Source: Smittium culicis | Taxonomy: Eukaryota; Kickxellomycota; Harpellomycetes; Harpellales; Legeriomycetaceae | Direction of reading: 5' to 3' | Assembly (NCBI GenBank): GCA_001970855.1 | Contig: LSSN01000873.1 | Coordinates: 3,269 to 28,299, forward strand | Length of the DNA stretch: 25,031 nt | Shown: piece after piece, positions 1-10,416 of the stretch | Position numbering within the stretch: the first letter of the stretch is position 1 | How the letters are laid out: each line of letters opens with the position of its first letter | The notes under the pieces: generated by a model | Seen by the model: the letters and a program-made list of their open reading frames with translations, nothing else | Told to the model about the DNA's origin: nothing | Databases searched by the model: none | Program-made: the position numbers and the translations under genes

Positions 1-2894
1 AAATTCAAAAAGCTCATATTTTTTTCCAGGCAGATTTTCGCTTAGACTGTGGGTTGTATTGGAAAATCCATCACACTATTGAGTAAAATTTAAAATGCGT
101 GGAATTTGATTTACAATTTTTTTTCTTTTTTCTTTTCTAATTTGATTCAGGATTTGGTAGAAGTACTTTAACTTGACGAACTCTTAGTATATCCAATTCT
201 GACGATCGTCACTTGGTTATCGATTTTGATTTTACAAAAATTATAGCGTATCATTTCAGTATACCGGTTTGCCTAGAGCTTAATAAAAAATTAATTTGGC
301 TCGACATAAATAGTTCAACCTTATATTAGAATTAAACTAATAAATACGTATTTTTTATCTTTTTATTTTAGCTTTAAATTACATATGAATGGGTTATTTA
401 TTTTTTGAGTACTTTGCTAATAGTAATATAATCTAAAATTCATTCTTGGGTAAAAAATTAACTAATAGTTTAATACATATCAATTAATATTTGTGTACTA
501 GGTATATTAACACAGCTATGGGAACAAATCTAGAATGGCTGCGGAGGTGATGTCATTTTGATCATAACTACAGTGTATACTATTGTAAAATCAGACATTT
601 CTCGATATAATTTTCTATTCTATTAATAATTTTCATTTCTTAGTATAAAATAATCAAGTTCATACTAGTTTAACCCCATTCGTCTAAAAATAGTTTATAG
701 TGTCTGGACAATTGCTATTTATCCCAATGGTAATATAAAATAAAATATTGTGCAATTCACAAATTTCATTTGTATATATAGGATATTCTGAACGAAGAAA
801 GGACTTTGTAGCAGCTAATAATTACTGGACTGAGTAATAAAAAATCAATACTACCATTGGCTAAATTTGAAAAGCGGTTTAGTTTTTCTATCAATTTATT
901 TCAGTTATGAATTATTAAATACTATATAATACAAATGGTTTTTTTCATTGGCTAATAGTTTTTTATGCGACTTTATACGTATAACTCTTGTCTAAATGCT
1001 TTCTTCAAGAGCCTCTAATATATGTCTAGTGATATGTGTTATTGGAGACAGTTAATTATTAGTATATGAGCTACATTTCATTTTTATTAAGGTTATTCTA
1101 TGCCAATGGGAGCTTATTATTATTAAACAAGCTTAAGATAATCTGAGCAAAAAAAGTCAATATCTTAAATATTGAGGAAAATCACCCATTTAGCTTGGTA
1201 GATAAAAAAGTTTAATCTTAAATAAAAATTTATTTTAAAAAACGAATAAAAAAAAATAGACTTGTGTTCTTTATGAAATTCTAAAAATCACTATTTCAAG
1301 CCATTAAATTGTAGAAACTGTAGAGCATTTTTGAGCTACAGAACTTTCTCCATAAATTCTGTTAAATTTAATTCAAATATAAAGTCGCTATTGGTTTCTC
1401 AAGTAAATATAAAAATAATATCGCATTATTTTTTTTGAACATTTGCATAAACGTCACTAGCGAATTAGGGTAACTATGTTTTGGAGAACATGTTGGTACT
1501 AGAAAAAAATAAAGCGACCAATTAAAACGAAGCTTAATAAAAAACCTGAAAAAATACAATTATATCGAACAGCTGCGATAATCAGTAGGACTGTAAAAAT
1601 GAGTGAGAATCAAAAAATCTAAAAGAGCTTTTATTTTTAGCTTGATTGATAGTATGTTTAAACATTACTATTATTGGTAGAAATATCATAGAATCGCTAA
1701 CTATATTTCCACAGAGCTAGTAAAATTCCGAATCCTTGAAACCATTGGATAATTTATACTAGCTGGCAAATAGTATTCCTTCGCAAAAGTCGCTAGCGAA
1801 TGAACGACAGTTTTTTTTAGAAGTGCACTAGAACCTCAGTCATTAATACTAAAGCTCTGTATATTTTTTTTTCAAAAAAAAAAAGATAATCTATATAGCT
1901 TTTCAGGGTAGAGGAGTTTATACGTAATGAACATCAAAATCGGTAAAACTTTAAAGGTTTATAAACCTAGTCAAAGCCGCAATTACTTGTTACTATCTTG
2001 AATATTTAACAGGAATTTTTTTAATACTTTTTCTAGCTGAAAATATTTAAACACCAAAATATTTCCGAATTATCATTTAGGCATTTACACATTTATTTTC
2101 AATATTTTAATATTGGTCTATTATTTTTATTTTGAATTTAATATTCATTATATTATTCCCATCTTGTCAATTAATCACAGTCAATCGGATATTACTTACG
2201 AACTGGTTTGTTTGTACAAATTTATTTATTTGCCAGCTTTATCGAGCTTTATTTCTTTCATTCCTTTTATCACAGTCACACGCGACAAGATATTGTACAG
2301 GACCAAACCTTTTGAAATATTATTCTATAGACAAATACAAATTACAATATTAATTTAGACCTTTTTTAATAAAAGCAAGTCCTAAACTTTTCATTTTTTA
2401 AAACTATTTATCTTCAATCCATCGCTACACTCTATCTATTAGAAGCTATAATACTTATTTCAAAGGTTTCGGATCTCCTAATTTTATCGAAATTCGTCTA
2501 TTTGTACATTCTAACTCAAAAAAAAATTGTTACAATTAAATCGACACAGTATTTTCAAGGTAGAAAAAAATTTCTGAAGGCAAAATTCAAAATAAACAAA
2601 GATAAGAAAGCTCATTAGATAGGTAAGAAAAAAAACAGCATAAAGAAATATCCAATTTACTATTATATTAGTAAGAACAAATTTCTTGTGATGTTATTAA
2701 ATATAAAAAAAAGCTATAATTAAAGAAACAAAAAATTTTATAATAAAATTGACAGTCTGCCAAAATATTAGAATTTGTTTTAATAATCATAACTGCTATA
2801 TAAATAAATTATTCTTTTTTAGTATAACACTTTATTTAAAATATTTGAAAAAGATAATATAATTAACGATATATAATATTAAATAGGGAACCAA
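1..2894. other. AT-rich intergenic region, no supported gene
   Basis: I see no convincing gene here. Open frames do occur, for example 1368-1559 on the minus strand and 2113-2358 on the plus strand. They are runs of Phe, Leu, Ile, Tyr and Asn codons with no ATG or no recognisable motif, as expected from AT-rich noncoding DNA. ATTGGCTA (CCAAT-type) motifs occur near 855 and 949, and a TGATGTCA (CRE-like) site near 548. The last 400 bases are very AT-rich and presumably hold the promoter and leader of the gene that starts at 2895. Confidence 0.6.
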
Positions 2895-4811
2895 ATGAAC
2901 TTTCAAAACCCAAGGAACTATATAAACTCAAACATATTCGATAACACAAATATGTTTTCATCTTACAATGATAATGATGTACAATCTACATATTTCAACG
3001 GCTTATCTTCTTTACCGTTTGAACCACAGAAAAGTCATATCTACCAAACCTCTGAAGACATGTCCAAGTCCAGATCACATGCGATAGGGTCAAAAAGAAA
3101 TATTTCGGGAGTAGATAACGGACTATTTTCTTTCTCCGACTTAAAATCGTTCCCGATGGGGCCAAAAAGCTTTACAAAGCCTATAGAAAATCCCCAAGCA
3201 CAACTGTACTCATATCTCAATGATAGCGGGATGTCAAAAGTTCAAACTGAGCCATTCCCAACGATAACTGATCTGTTTACAGAAAAGAGCAACAAAAATA
3301 TAAACTTTAATAATCAGTACCAATTCATGAAAAATTCAAATGAAAATGATATTAATAATCTAAAATATCAACAAGACATTATGAGTAGCCATGACTTTTT
3401 GAACTCTGAGTTCTTCTTGAATTCTTACAATATTCATCAATTCAACAACAATTCCAACATAAACAACAATAGAATCAACGAATTAGAATATAATATGGAG
3501 GGAGTTCATTCAGATTTCTCTTTTATGGACCCGAATTACAACAGAATGAATGGATTCCAAATCCAAGCAGGTAGTATAGACAATATTCCTTCATCGAGCA
3601 GAAGCTATAACAAAATAGAAAATTACTTGCACAATGAAATCATGAATCGGCAAAATATGACTGGATTTCAATTTTCCAATGGTTTTAATGAAGCTCATAT
3701 GCAAAATAGCCCATTCGAGTGTGGTTTTGGAGGTAATATAGACTGCTTGAAAGACACACAAGTCCCATGCAAAATAGATAGGAGATATAGCGAGGATAAT
3801 TCTCTTTTAAAAGGGTATATACCGAGAGTGCCTGTTATTCCGGGAGTTACTGCTAGTCCGAAACTACCAAACAGAAGGCAATCAGCACCAGATATAAGCA
3901 AAGATAACAATGATCCAGATGATCTTTTAACTCCTAGGAGACAAAAGCTACGTTTCAAAGACGATCTATACACACCTATGTGGGTCAGAAATGCAGGACA
4001 GCTGAAGGAGGGATTTTGCGATACATGCTCGCCGGGAAAATGGTTACAGCTAAAAAACAGTGCGTATTGGTACCACAAGCAGTTCTTGCATGGGGTGTCA
4101 TCAATTTCAGGACAGCCGTTTATTAGGCCTCTTGAAATCAACCAGATCGATGATGATACCTTTGAAGGTCTTTGTCATCAGTGCAAAAAATGGATTGTTA
4201 TTGCAACAGCAAAAAGACAAAACTCAGTTCTTTGGTACAGACACGCACACAAGTGCCATGTATACACAAAACCAAAATCCGATAAACATGCACATTTATC
4301 TGGGCAGAATCAAAAAAATCATAATTCACTCGAAGATTGTGAAAGCAAAAAGCTTATTTGTAGCTTAGAAAATAGTTTTATTGAAAATATAGTAAATCCA
4401 ACTGAGAGTATTTCCAATATTTTAGAAAATACAGCTAAAAAAGCTAAATTAGAAGAGGAAAAATCAAATTTTCAGAATACTGAGCCTGAAAGATCCAAAA
4501 TTAATTTCGGTAATGATTTTCAGAACGAAATTTATTCAGAGCAAAAGAAGTCAGTAGAAAATCTTGGATTTGATAGTTCTTTCAATGGAGAAGAAATATA
4601 TGGCTTAGGTAACTCGCTTTTAAACTTTGACTATCTCATCAACACAGGCGATGAAATGCTAGACAGTTTCAACATAGTTGATCCAAAAACAAATATTGAA
4701 AGATCAGATTATAAGAAATCTGAAATATACAACAATTCTGTAGATATTTGTTTAGAGACTAAACCAGAAATTGCCGAAACTTCTAAAAATCCCACTGAGC
4801 ATGAAGCCTAA
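2895..4811 (+). CDS. Rua1-like (DUF4451) zinc-binding putative transcription regulator
   Basis: This intronless gene encodes 638 residues. Residues 1 to about 300 are low-complexity and Asn/Ser-rich, as in many fungal transcription regulators. A conserved stretch near 300-345 contains RRQSAPDI, which resembles a PKA-type phosphosite. Residues about 345-457 form the recognisable domain. It opens with TPRRQKLRFKDDLYTPMWVR, followed by GFCDTC, then WYHKQFLHG, then GLCHQCKKW, and finally WYRHAHKCHVY. The ordered Cys and His pairs are a likely zinc site. This matches the fungal DUF4451 family, whose best-known member is Rua1 of Ustilago (a regulator of glycolipid synthesis); fission-yeast Meu26 is, as I recall, in the same family. 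The tail (458-638) is acidic and Asn-rich. The ATG at 2895 is the first in frame after an AT-rich leader, and AATAAA lies at 4812, directly after the stop. Family assignment is confident. DNA binding, targets and pathway are inference. Confidence 0.85.
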   Translation: MNFQNPRNYINSNIFDNTNMFSSYNDNDVQSTYFNGLSSLPFEPQKSHIYQTSEDMSKSRSHAIGSKRNISGVDNGLFSFSDLKSFPMGPKSFTKPIENPQAQLYSYLNDSGMSKVQTEPFPTITDLFTEKSNKNINFNNQYQFMKNSNENDINNLKYQQDIMSSHDFLNSEFFLNSYNIHQFNNNSNINNNRINELEYNMEGVHSDFSFMDPNYNRMNGFQIQAGSIDNIPSSSRSYNKIENYLHNEIMNRQNMTGFQFSNGFNEAHMQNSPFECGFGGNIDCLKDTQVPCKIDRRYSEDNSLLKGYIPRVPVIPGVTASPKLPNRRQSAPDISKDNNDPDDLLTPRRQKLRFKDDLYTPMWVRNAGQLKEGFCDTCSPGKWLQLKNSAYWYHKQFLHGVSSISGQPFIRPLEINQIDDDTFEGLCHQCKKWIVIATAKRQNSVLWYRHAHKCHVYTKPKSDKHAHLSGQNQKNHNSLEDCESKKLICSLENSFIENIVNPTESISNILENTAKKAKLEEEKSNFQNTEPERSKINFGNDFQNEIYSEQKKSVENLGFDSSFNGEEIYGLGNSLLNFDYLINTGDEMLDSFNIVDPKTNIERSDYKKSEIYNNSVDICLETKPEIAETSKNPTEHEA

Positions 4812-6567
4812 AATAAAGTAGGATACCTGTGACTTTACCAAATTTTGATAGAGAAAAATGAGAGAGCAAAAAATAAACACAGTACCAAAAATAGAATAAA
4901 AAGAAACAAATGATCGGGGTGATGTATCATCACCTTAAGCGAAAGAAAAAAAGCAACTCATTCTATAGTACCAAATAACTCGTAGATTATACCATAGTTT
5001 TTTTTTTACTGCGTATTAAAGTTTACTTATTAACGTTATGTATTTATAATTATATTTTATACTTATTATTTTTTTATACTTTTATTTCCAACGAACAATA
5101 ACCAATTTAATTAGAAATACATTTTTTAAAAATCTTACATCATAAAATTTTCTGAAATATGATCTATTATTCGGGAAATAGTGATGCATTTTAAAATTTA
5201 GTAATAAGCTTTAACATTAATTTAAAATCCCTTAACTCAAGTTAGTCCGAAGTTTGATTATACCATTTTTATCAGATTGTAATAAGTTTCTTTTATTTTT
5301 TATTAGTGTTTTAGAATTTTCCGAAAATAAGTTTAGCTGAAATTTGAATTGTTTATGCAGTAATCAGTTTGAAAACTTTTTATATAAAAAAAGTGTAATC
5401 CCGAACAAATGTTAATCTTGAGTAAATTAGGTCTAAAAATTTTTTATAACATGAATAAAGGAATAATTATTTTTGTTATTTGGTAGGTTTTGCCTTATTT
5501 GTTTTTAGTTCAAGTCTACCAATTTATTTAGCTTTTCGGTTTTTATGCTACAATTTTGAATATTATTTTTATTGTACAGTGAATTTCAAATATATTATTC
5601 AGTTAATTAGTCTTTTTAGATTATTCTATTTGTTGTATGAAAGACCTAAGATTCAATCACCTAACCAAAAGGCTATTCTGTAAGAAATTTTGTCTTGCAG
5701 ATCTTAGGCACTATACGGTAATAATGTTGTATTGACCATTATACAATGCTATTAAACCTCAAACTGTTATCCTAATTTATAAGAGTGTTTGCTTTGTATT
5801 TACGGCCCAAAGATGCTGATAAAGTATACATTTTTAATTTATGTACAATGGAAATTATATTTTCCTTGATATAGCTATTGAAATGATGTAATAATACCTA
5901 ATATTAGACTACACAACGATGTTAAGGCTGATGGACCTGGTACAGACATTATTTTATATTTAATTAAAATACTACATTACTATTTTCTGTTTTAAAATAA
6001 TCTAATGCTATATTTAAAAATACAAAATTCTATGCATATAATAATCTATTTTAAAATTTTAAATATTTGTGCCTGGAATTGGTATTTGAAAATTCAGAAA
6101 TTTTGATTCGCTTAAAGACTTGAATGTTTTCTCAGAGTGTAATATTATTAGCCATCTATAATCAAAATTGTGATATTTATTGGACTAAAAAATCCGCTTT
6201 GAATGTCGAGTGCTAATTGGCTAATCAATATGAAGTTATTTTCAACGGAAATATTTATCGGCGTGTTTATTGGATAAAAACACTCAATTAGACGCCTGGA
6301 AAAAAATTTTAATAATTTTCTGATTTGGAAATAAAAAAAAAATTTTCACAGCAAAGCTTAGACAGAGAGAAAAAAAAAAATAAAAGTTAAATAAGCAGAG
6401 CATAAAACATCCTAAAGGAAAATTTACTGTTCTGCTTTATAAAATAGCTATACAGGCCTGCTTTTTAAATTTTTCTGACTCGCAACTACAAATTCGTCCT
6501 ATTTTAGCTCAACTCATCACCTTTTAAACTCCCCTTTTTCACACCACACTAACCATAATATTTAAGA
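4812..6567. other. Intergenic region with 3' signals and upstream promoter, no supported gene
   Basis: An AATAAA at 4812-4817 touches the stop codon of the upstream gene and may serve its 3' end. The rest is AT-rich with homopolymer runs. The open frame at 5480-5683 starts without ATG and is T-rich hydrophobic translation, so I do not call it. A CCAAT-type motif (AATTGGCTAAT) sits near 6217. The pyrimidine-rich stretch at about 6470-6560, just before the next ATG, is probably the promoter and leader of the L1-domain gene. Confidence 0.55.
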
Positions 6568-8037
6568 ATGTCTCAGCTCGCTATAAATCAAGACCAGGTA
6601 CGAATACTTTCAACTCTTATTTTACAATGATTTGAACCATAATACACAGTTGATGATAATCACCTGTATTCCTTCACAGAATAATATTATTTTATGGAAC
6701 ATTACCTAAAGTCCTAAAATATTTCTTCTTTAGGTTTTGAAAGCTTCTTCAGCCCTGTTGGAATATTTGGCCAAAAAAGCAAGCAATAAATCTGAAAAAG
6801 CTGACTTACTTGGCGATGATGAAGCCGAGACTGTCCGTCTACTATTAACTACCAAAAATATATCCTTAAAAAACAACTTCAAGCCAGCAAGAATGTAAAA
6901 AATATATTTGACATTGTACATTTTATTATATTTTACCTGTTATTTTTTAATTGAAAAAATACTGTATATAGCCCTTTGAAATCCTCAATATATAACGAAG
7001 AAACATCGGTTTGCTTAATCACTAAAGACCCATCAAAGGCATATGATGACAGAGTAAAAAAATCCGGTATCAGCTTTGTTCATAAGGTATCGCATTTTCT
7101 CTCCAATATCACTGTTTTATTTAATCAATAGTTTAGATAATATTATACGTCGTGTATGGGTATTTAATATTTCAATTTTGCCATTTAATAAATATAGGTT
7201 ATCGATGTTCAAGACTTGAAGAGTACATATCTTCCATTCGAAGCCAGAAGAAATTTGCGCGACTCTTACCAACTGTTTATGGTTGATGATAGAATAGCTC
7301 CAAAGATGCCCAAGTTACTGGGAAACAAATTTTTCGAAAGAAAGAAGCAACCAGTAAATGTCGATTTAACAAAATCAGATATTAAGCGTGAATTGACCAA
7401 AGCATTAAATAGCACTTACTTGTACCCATCTACAGGTAGCAACTTGTCGATAAAAATCGGATCAAGCGATTTTACCCCAGAGCAACTTTGCGAGAATATC
7501 ATTAATGCTTTGCCTCATATTACAGAAAAAATCCCCAAGAAGGCACTCAACATCAAATATTTGGGAATTAAGACTCATAGCTCCATATCCCTTCCAATTT
7601 ATACTGACGTTGAACCTGTTAAGAAGAGAAAGGTTGAATCTACCACAGTTGAAGAAACTCCAAGCAAATCCGCCAAAAAGACAGCTTCCTCAGATGCAAA
7701 GTCGCCTAAAAAAAAAGCAGCTACCGAGCCCAGCTCTGCCAAAAAAGAAACTCCAGTAGCAGCTGTCAAAGCTACTAAAGCCAATAAGGAAGCACCAGCA
7801 GCTTCACCTAAAGTTTCTAAAGGTAAGAAGGAAGCCCCATCAGCCGTCGAGGAAAAAAAGGAGACCCCAATAGTCGCTGTTAAGGCACCAAAGGAGAAGA
7901 AGCAGCCAACAGTGACAGTTGTCAAGGCACCTAAAGAGAAGAAAGAGGCTGCAGTCAGTAATATTCAAGCAGTAGCCGAAAAAAAGTCCCCACAAGTTAA
8001 CCGTCGTTCCAAGAGAACTAAAGCAGCAGCAAAATAG
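6568..8037 (+). CDS. Ribosomal L1-domain protein, Cic1/Utp30 (RSL1D1) family
   Basis: I assembled four exons: 6568-6597, 6734-6894, 6972-7086 and 7198-8037. They give 381 residues. The introns (136, 77 and 111 nt) have GT/AG ends, and all junctions keep frame; the second splits an Ile codon. The N-terminal ~240 residues read as an L1-like fold, with motifs such as ETSVCLITKDP, SGISFVHK, STYLPFEARRNLRDSYQLFM, DDRIAPKMPKLLG and NIKYLGIKTHSSISLPIYT. This order (a 'KDP' segment, then DxRI...LP..LG, then the IKYLGIKT strand) is typical of Cic1/Utp30 proteins, which act in the nucleolus in pre-rRNA processing and 60S assembly. At about residue 244 KKRKV is a classical nuclear localisation signal. 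The last ~135 residues are a Lys/Ala/Pro-rich, histone H1-like tail with repeated PKEKK units. Exon 1 encodes only ten residues. Its ATG is chosen because it precedes a good donor in frame. Confidence 0.9.
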
Positions 8038-8452
8038 ATCAGATTTAGTATTATTTTTTCTTTTTTTAAAAAAAAAATTCCTTTTTGCAAAAAACTATAT
8101 AAATGAAGCTATTTGGACTCTTGATACATTCGAGATCAAATAGGCTCATTAAAACTTCAATAATTTATAATCCATAGGTAATATAAACCATTTTAACAAA
8201 AAAAATTCTTTGATTAAAGTTTTAGTATTAAAGTTTAGCACAATATTAATTCTATATTTTCTAAAGAAATGTAAAAAATAAATTTGAGATTGAATTAGAG
8301 TATTTAAGGTTGATTTAGTATATACCAAGATGGATTAGGGTCGAAGCTAAGACAATGAATGTAAAAAAATTGGGAGAGAGATGAATGATGGACGAGGGCT
8401 AATAAAAAAAAAAGTATGACAGAGGGGGGGGGGGATGAAGAAGGGGGAATAA
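8038..8452. other. Convergent 3' intergenic spacer with poly-G tract
   Basis: This spacer lies between the stop codons of two convergent genes and should hold both 3' ends. AATAAA occurs at about 8278 for the plus-strand gene. A T8 and A9 run is at about 8060-8080. A run of eleven G (8424-8434) followed shortly by five G (8443-8447) stands out in an AT-rich genome. No gene is seen. Confidence 0.6.
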
Positions 8453-9034
8453 TTAGTGGTCAAGCTTGTTCAAGTATTCCTGGAGGAGAACGAGAGATCT
8501 ATATCTGTGAGAAATAGAGTTTTTAGTTTCAGGGGACATTTCGGCGTAAGTTTGGTCGAACCCATCTGGCAAGAACACGGGATCCCAGCCGAAGGTGGTA
8601 GGACCTCTTGGTTCGACGATGGAACCGTCGGTTATTCCGTCGAAGAGGACGGGCTCAGCGCCAGGGCCAGGGGAGTAGGTGAGAGTGCATTTGGCGTAGG
8701 CAGATTTGTCGGGGAATGCGGCGAGCATTTTAGTGAGCCCAGCGGGGCCAAGCTCTTTAAGGAACCATTTGATGTACGGGCCGGGAAGGCCGTTGAATGC
8801 GTTGAAGCAAAGGCTGGTGTCTTCGGTGATAACAGGGCCATTAACTATTTCAGCAGCTTGCTTGCATTTGTGGATAGAGATCTCAGCAGCAGTTCCTTGG
8901 ATTTCTGGCAGATCGACATCTCTACTCGAAAGGGATATTTTGGGGTTCGCACTCAAGATCTTCTCGACCTCCTTGAGCTTGTTCTTATTGCCGGTCACGA
9001 AAGTTATATTCATCCTCTTGAGCACAGTGTTCAT
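8453..9034 (-). CDS. HAM1: Inosine/xanthosine triphosphate pyrophosphatase (ITPase)
   Basis: This intronless gene encodes 193 residues, close to the usual 185-200 of eukaryotic HAM1/ITPA. The enzyme hydrolyses ITP, dITP and XTP to the monophosphate and pyrophosphate in the cytoplasm, keeping deaminated purines out of DNA and RNA. Family landmarks in order: [16 protein letters not shown] (nucleotide-binding start), [30 protein letters not shown] with the catalytic acidic pair, [24 protein letters not shown], and the C-terminal [19 protein letters not shown]. The second Met (codon at 9013) begins MNITFVTGN and matches the family start better than the first, so the true protein may be 186 residues. 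Its codons are clearly GC-richer than those of the Rua1-like gene. It converges on the L1-domain gene. Confidence 0.95.
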   Translation of the reverse strand: MNTVLKRMNITFVTGNKNKLKEVEKILSANPKISLSSRDVDLPEIQGTAAEISIHKCKQAAEIVNGPVITEDTSLCFNAFNGLPGPYIKWFLKELGPAGLTKMLAAFPDKSAYAKCTLTYSPGPGAEPVLFDGITDGSIVEPRGPTTFGWDPVFLPDGFDQTYAEMSPETKNSISHRYRSLVLLQEYLNKLDH

Positions 9035-9986
9035 TCAAAGCTAGACTTTGTTTGGTTTCGGAGATGTGATGAATTCTAATCGCTCACAAAAATAATAATA
9101 ATAAAATAGAATAAAAAGCTGTGCGATTGTATGTACTTGAAATCGATAAACATTAATTTTAAAAAAAAATAATTGTTTCAATAGCTGATTATGGCTATTA
9201 TTGGCCATGATGTATATATTTAATTATTATTGGTTTATATTTCTGAATTCCGAACCATTCAGGGTGATTTGCTTATTTATCTCTAGAAGCCAACAAATTC
9301 ACCGATAATACATTTAATTTACTCGCAAAGAATATTTATGGGATATGCCTATTCGCGATATGATTCATTGATACCCAATCACATGGTAGCAATTATGCGT
9401 ATTGATATTTATAATTCTAGCTCAGCAGTTTTTACAACTAAAAAGGTCAGATAGATATTGCTTATGCTTGCTTTTGGTCAGTGATAAACAAATCAAAATT
9501 TACCCCTCATATTTATCATTTATATTGCCGTAGAGCGATTGTGAGCTTTTAATTGAGAGGTTTGCTTTGTATATCAGTTCTTCGACAAAGTAAGCGAGAT
9601 GCAAATCAATTGATACTTTTGATCTGTATGTGCTCTTGGAGGTGGTGTGATAATCAAAAACTGCGCAATGAAAAATTTGAATTTTTATAGAAAGCGTGCT
9701 GAGTATGGATAGCGAGATCTAACAACAGAGATATTGTTTTTTCAGCAGGATATATTGCGTATATGTTTACTTTATGCTATTATCAATCCCGAGCCATCGA
9801 ATCAGCGTTTTATAAACTTCACTGGTTGGTGGAACTTTATCTAATTAAAAACGAAGCCAGTTAATTGGCGGTTTGTATTATTCAGGTATAATTATGTTTT
9901 TACTGCCAATAGATATGTGCAATGAATAAATCAATGGCAGATTTATGCGATAACGAAAATGCGATTAGAGAGACGATAGCGAGTTG
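9035..9986. other. Intergenic region upstream of HAM1, no supported gene
   Basis: This stretch separates two minus-strand genes and should contain the HAM1 promoter and the 3' end of the next gene. Base composition is moderate (around 30-35% G+C by eye). TAGCGAG or AAGCGAGAT motifs recur near 9592, 9708 and 9977. No open frame with a credible start or a recognisable motif was found on either strand. Confidence 0.5.
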
Positions 9987-10197
9987 TTAAGCAGATGGGG
10001 AAGATTGTTGGACAGATAAATTTTCATCTTCATTTTGAGCAGATTTGAATGATTTTTTGAGTTTGAGGAATTGTGTCGAAAGACCATTTTGCTTAAAATC
10101 TAAACCAAATCTTGGCTCAAAAACAGAGGAAAAGAAAAAATTGGTGGCAATGCCTACTGCATAAAAACTTGGCCAATTATATGCCCCGCCTCCCAAC
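9987..10197 (-). CDS. Small putative membrane protein, C-terminal exon (5' exon unresolved)
   Basis: The frame encodes 69 residues after a likely acceptor (TATCAG, ending at 10198). It begins LGGGAYNWPSFYAVGIATNF. The hydrophobic segment at about residues 8-27 is long enough for one membrane helix. It is followed by EPRFGLDF and a basic then acidic, Ser/Gln-rich tail ending SSPSA. Codon use and composition look like real coding sequence, unlike the surrounding DNA. There is no in-frame ATG: upstream the frame stays open for about 20 codons and then meets TAG, so at least one 5' exon is missing from my model. The size and single helix resemble small mitochondrial or ER membrane subunits, but I do not recognise the family and assign no function. 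It is arranged head to head with FIS1. Confidence 0.6.
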
Positions 10198-10416
10198 CTG
10201 ATAGCATGATAATTACTCAGCGTACATTTATTGCTCCTAATCCTCCTGCCTAATAACTACTGCTAACTCATAACCTTAAATATTCTCCTGTTCCTCTTCG
10301 CTTATTATTCCCCTATTCCTCTTCGCTTATATCTGCTCATTAGCGTACCCCGATTATATCTGTATTTTAAACGCTTAGCCGACTAATACACCTTAAATAC
10401 ACCGTTTGTTTTCATA
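10198..10416. promoter_or_regulatory. Probable divergent promoter between small membrane-protein gene and FIS1
   Basis: About 220 bases separate the minus-strand exon from the FIS1 start codon. The stretch is C+T-rich on the plus strand and markedly richer in G+C than flanking spacers. It contains a duplicated 15-mer (10291-10305 and 10316-10330). It must hold the FIS1 promoter and probably the 5' exon or promoter of the opposite gene. Confidence 0.5.
10291..10330 (+). repeat. 15-bp direct repeat TTCCTCTTCGCTTAT, two copies
   Basis: Exact copies start at 10291 and 10316, 25 bases apart, about 90-125 bases upstream of the FIS1 ATG. The spacing (about two and a half helical turns) and promoter position suggest a duplicated protein-binding site. 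The binding factor is unknown. Confidence 0.6.

Noticed and set aside
1368..1559. Minus-strand open frame
   Set aside because: Low-complexity hydrophobic translation with no motif or neighbours to support it.
2113..2358. Open frames on the plus strand upstream of the Rua1-like gene
   Set aside because: No ATG start at the called position and a Phe/Ile/Tyr-rich translation typical of T-rich noncoding DNA; two overlapping frames are equally open.
5480..5683. Plus-strand hydrophobic open frame
   Set aside because: Starts at TTG, consists largely of Phe/Leu/Tyr from T-rich DNA, no recognisable domain.
6651..6658. TGATGATA in the first intron of the L1-domain gene, like a box C of a C/D snoRNA
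   Set aside because: No convincing box D (CTGA) or terminal stem in the same intron.
8456..9079. Long plus-strand frame opposite HAM1
   Set aside because: Antisense shadow of the GC-rich HAM1 coding sequence, whose protein is unmistakable.
10179..10211. A 19-nt GT/AG segment that would join a nearby ATG (MYAE) in frame to the small membrane-protein exon
   Set aside because: Frame fits, but 19 nt is far too short for a normal fungal intron when all others here are 77 nt or more; one match in three is expected by chance.
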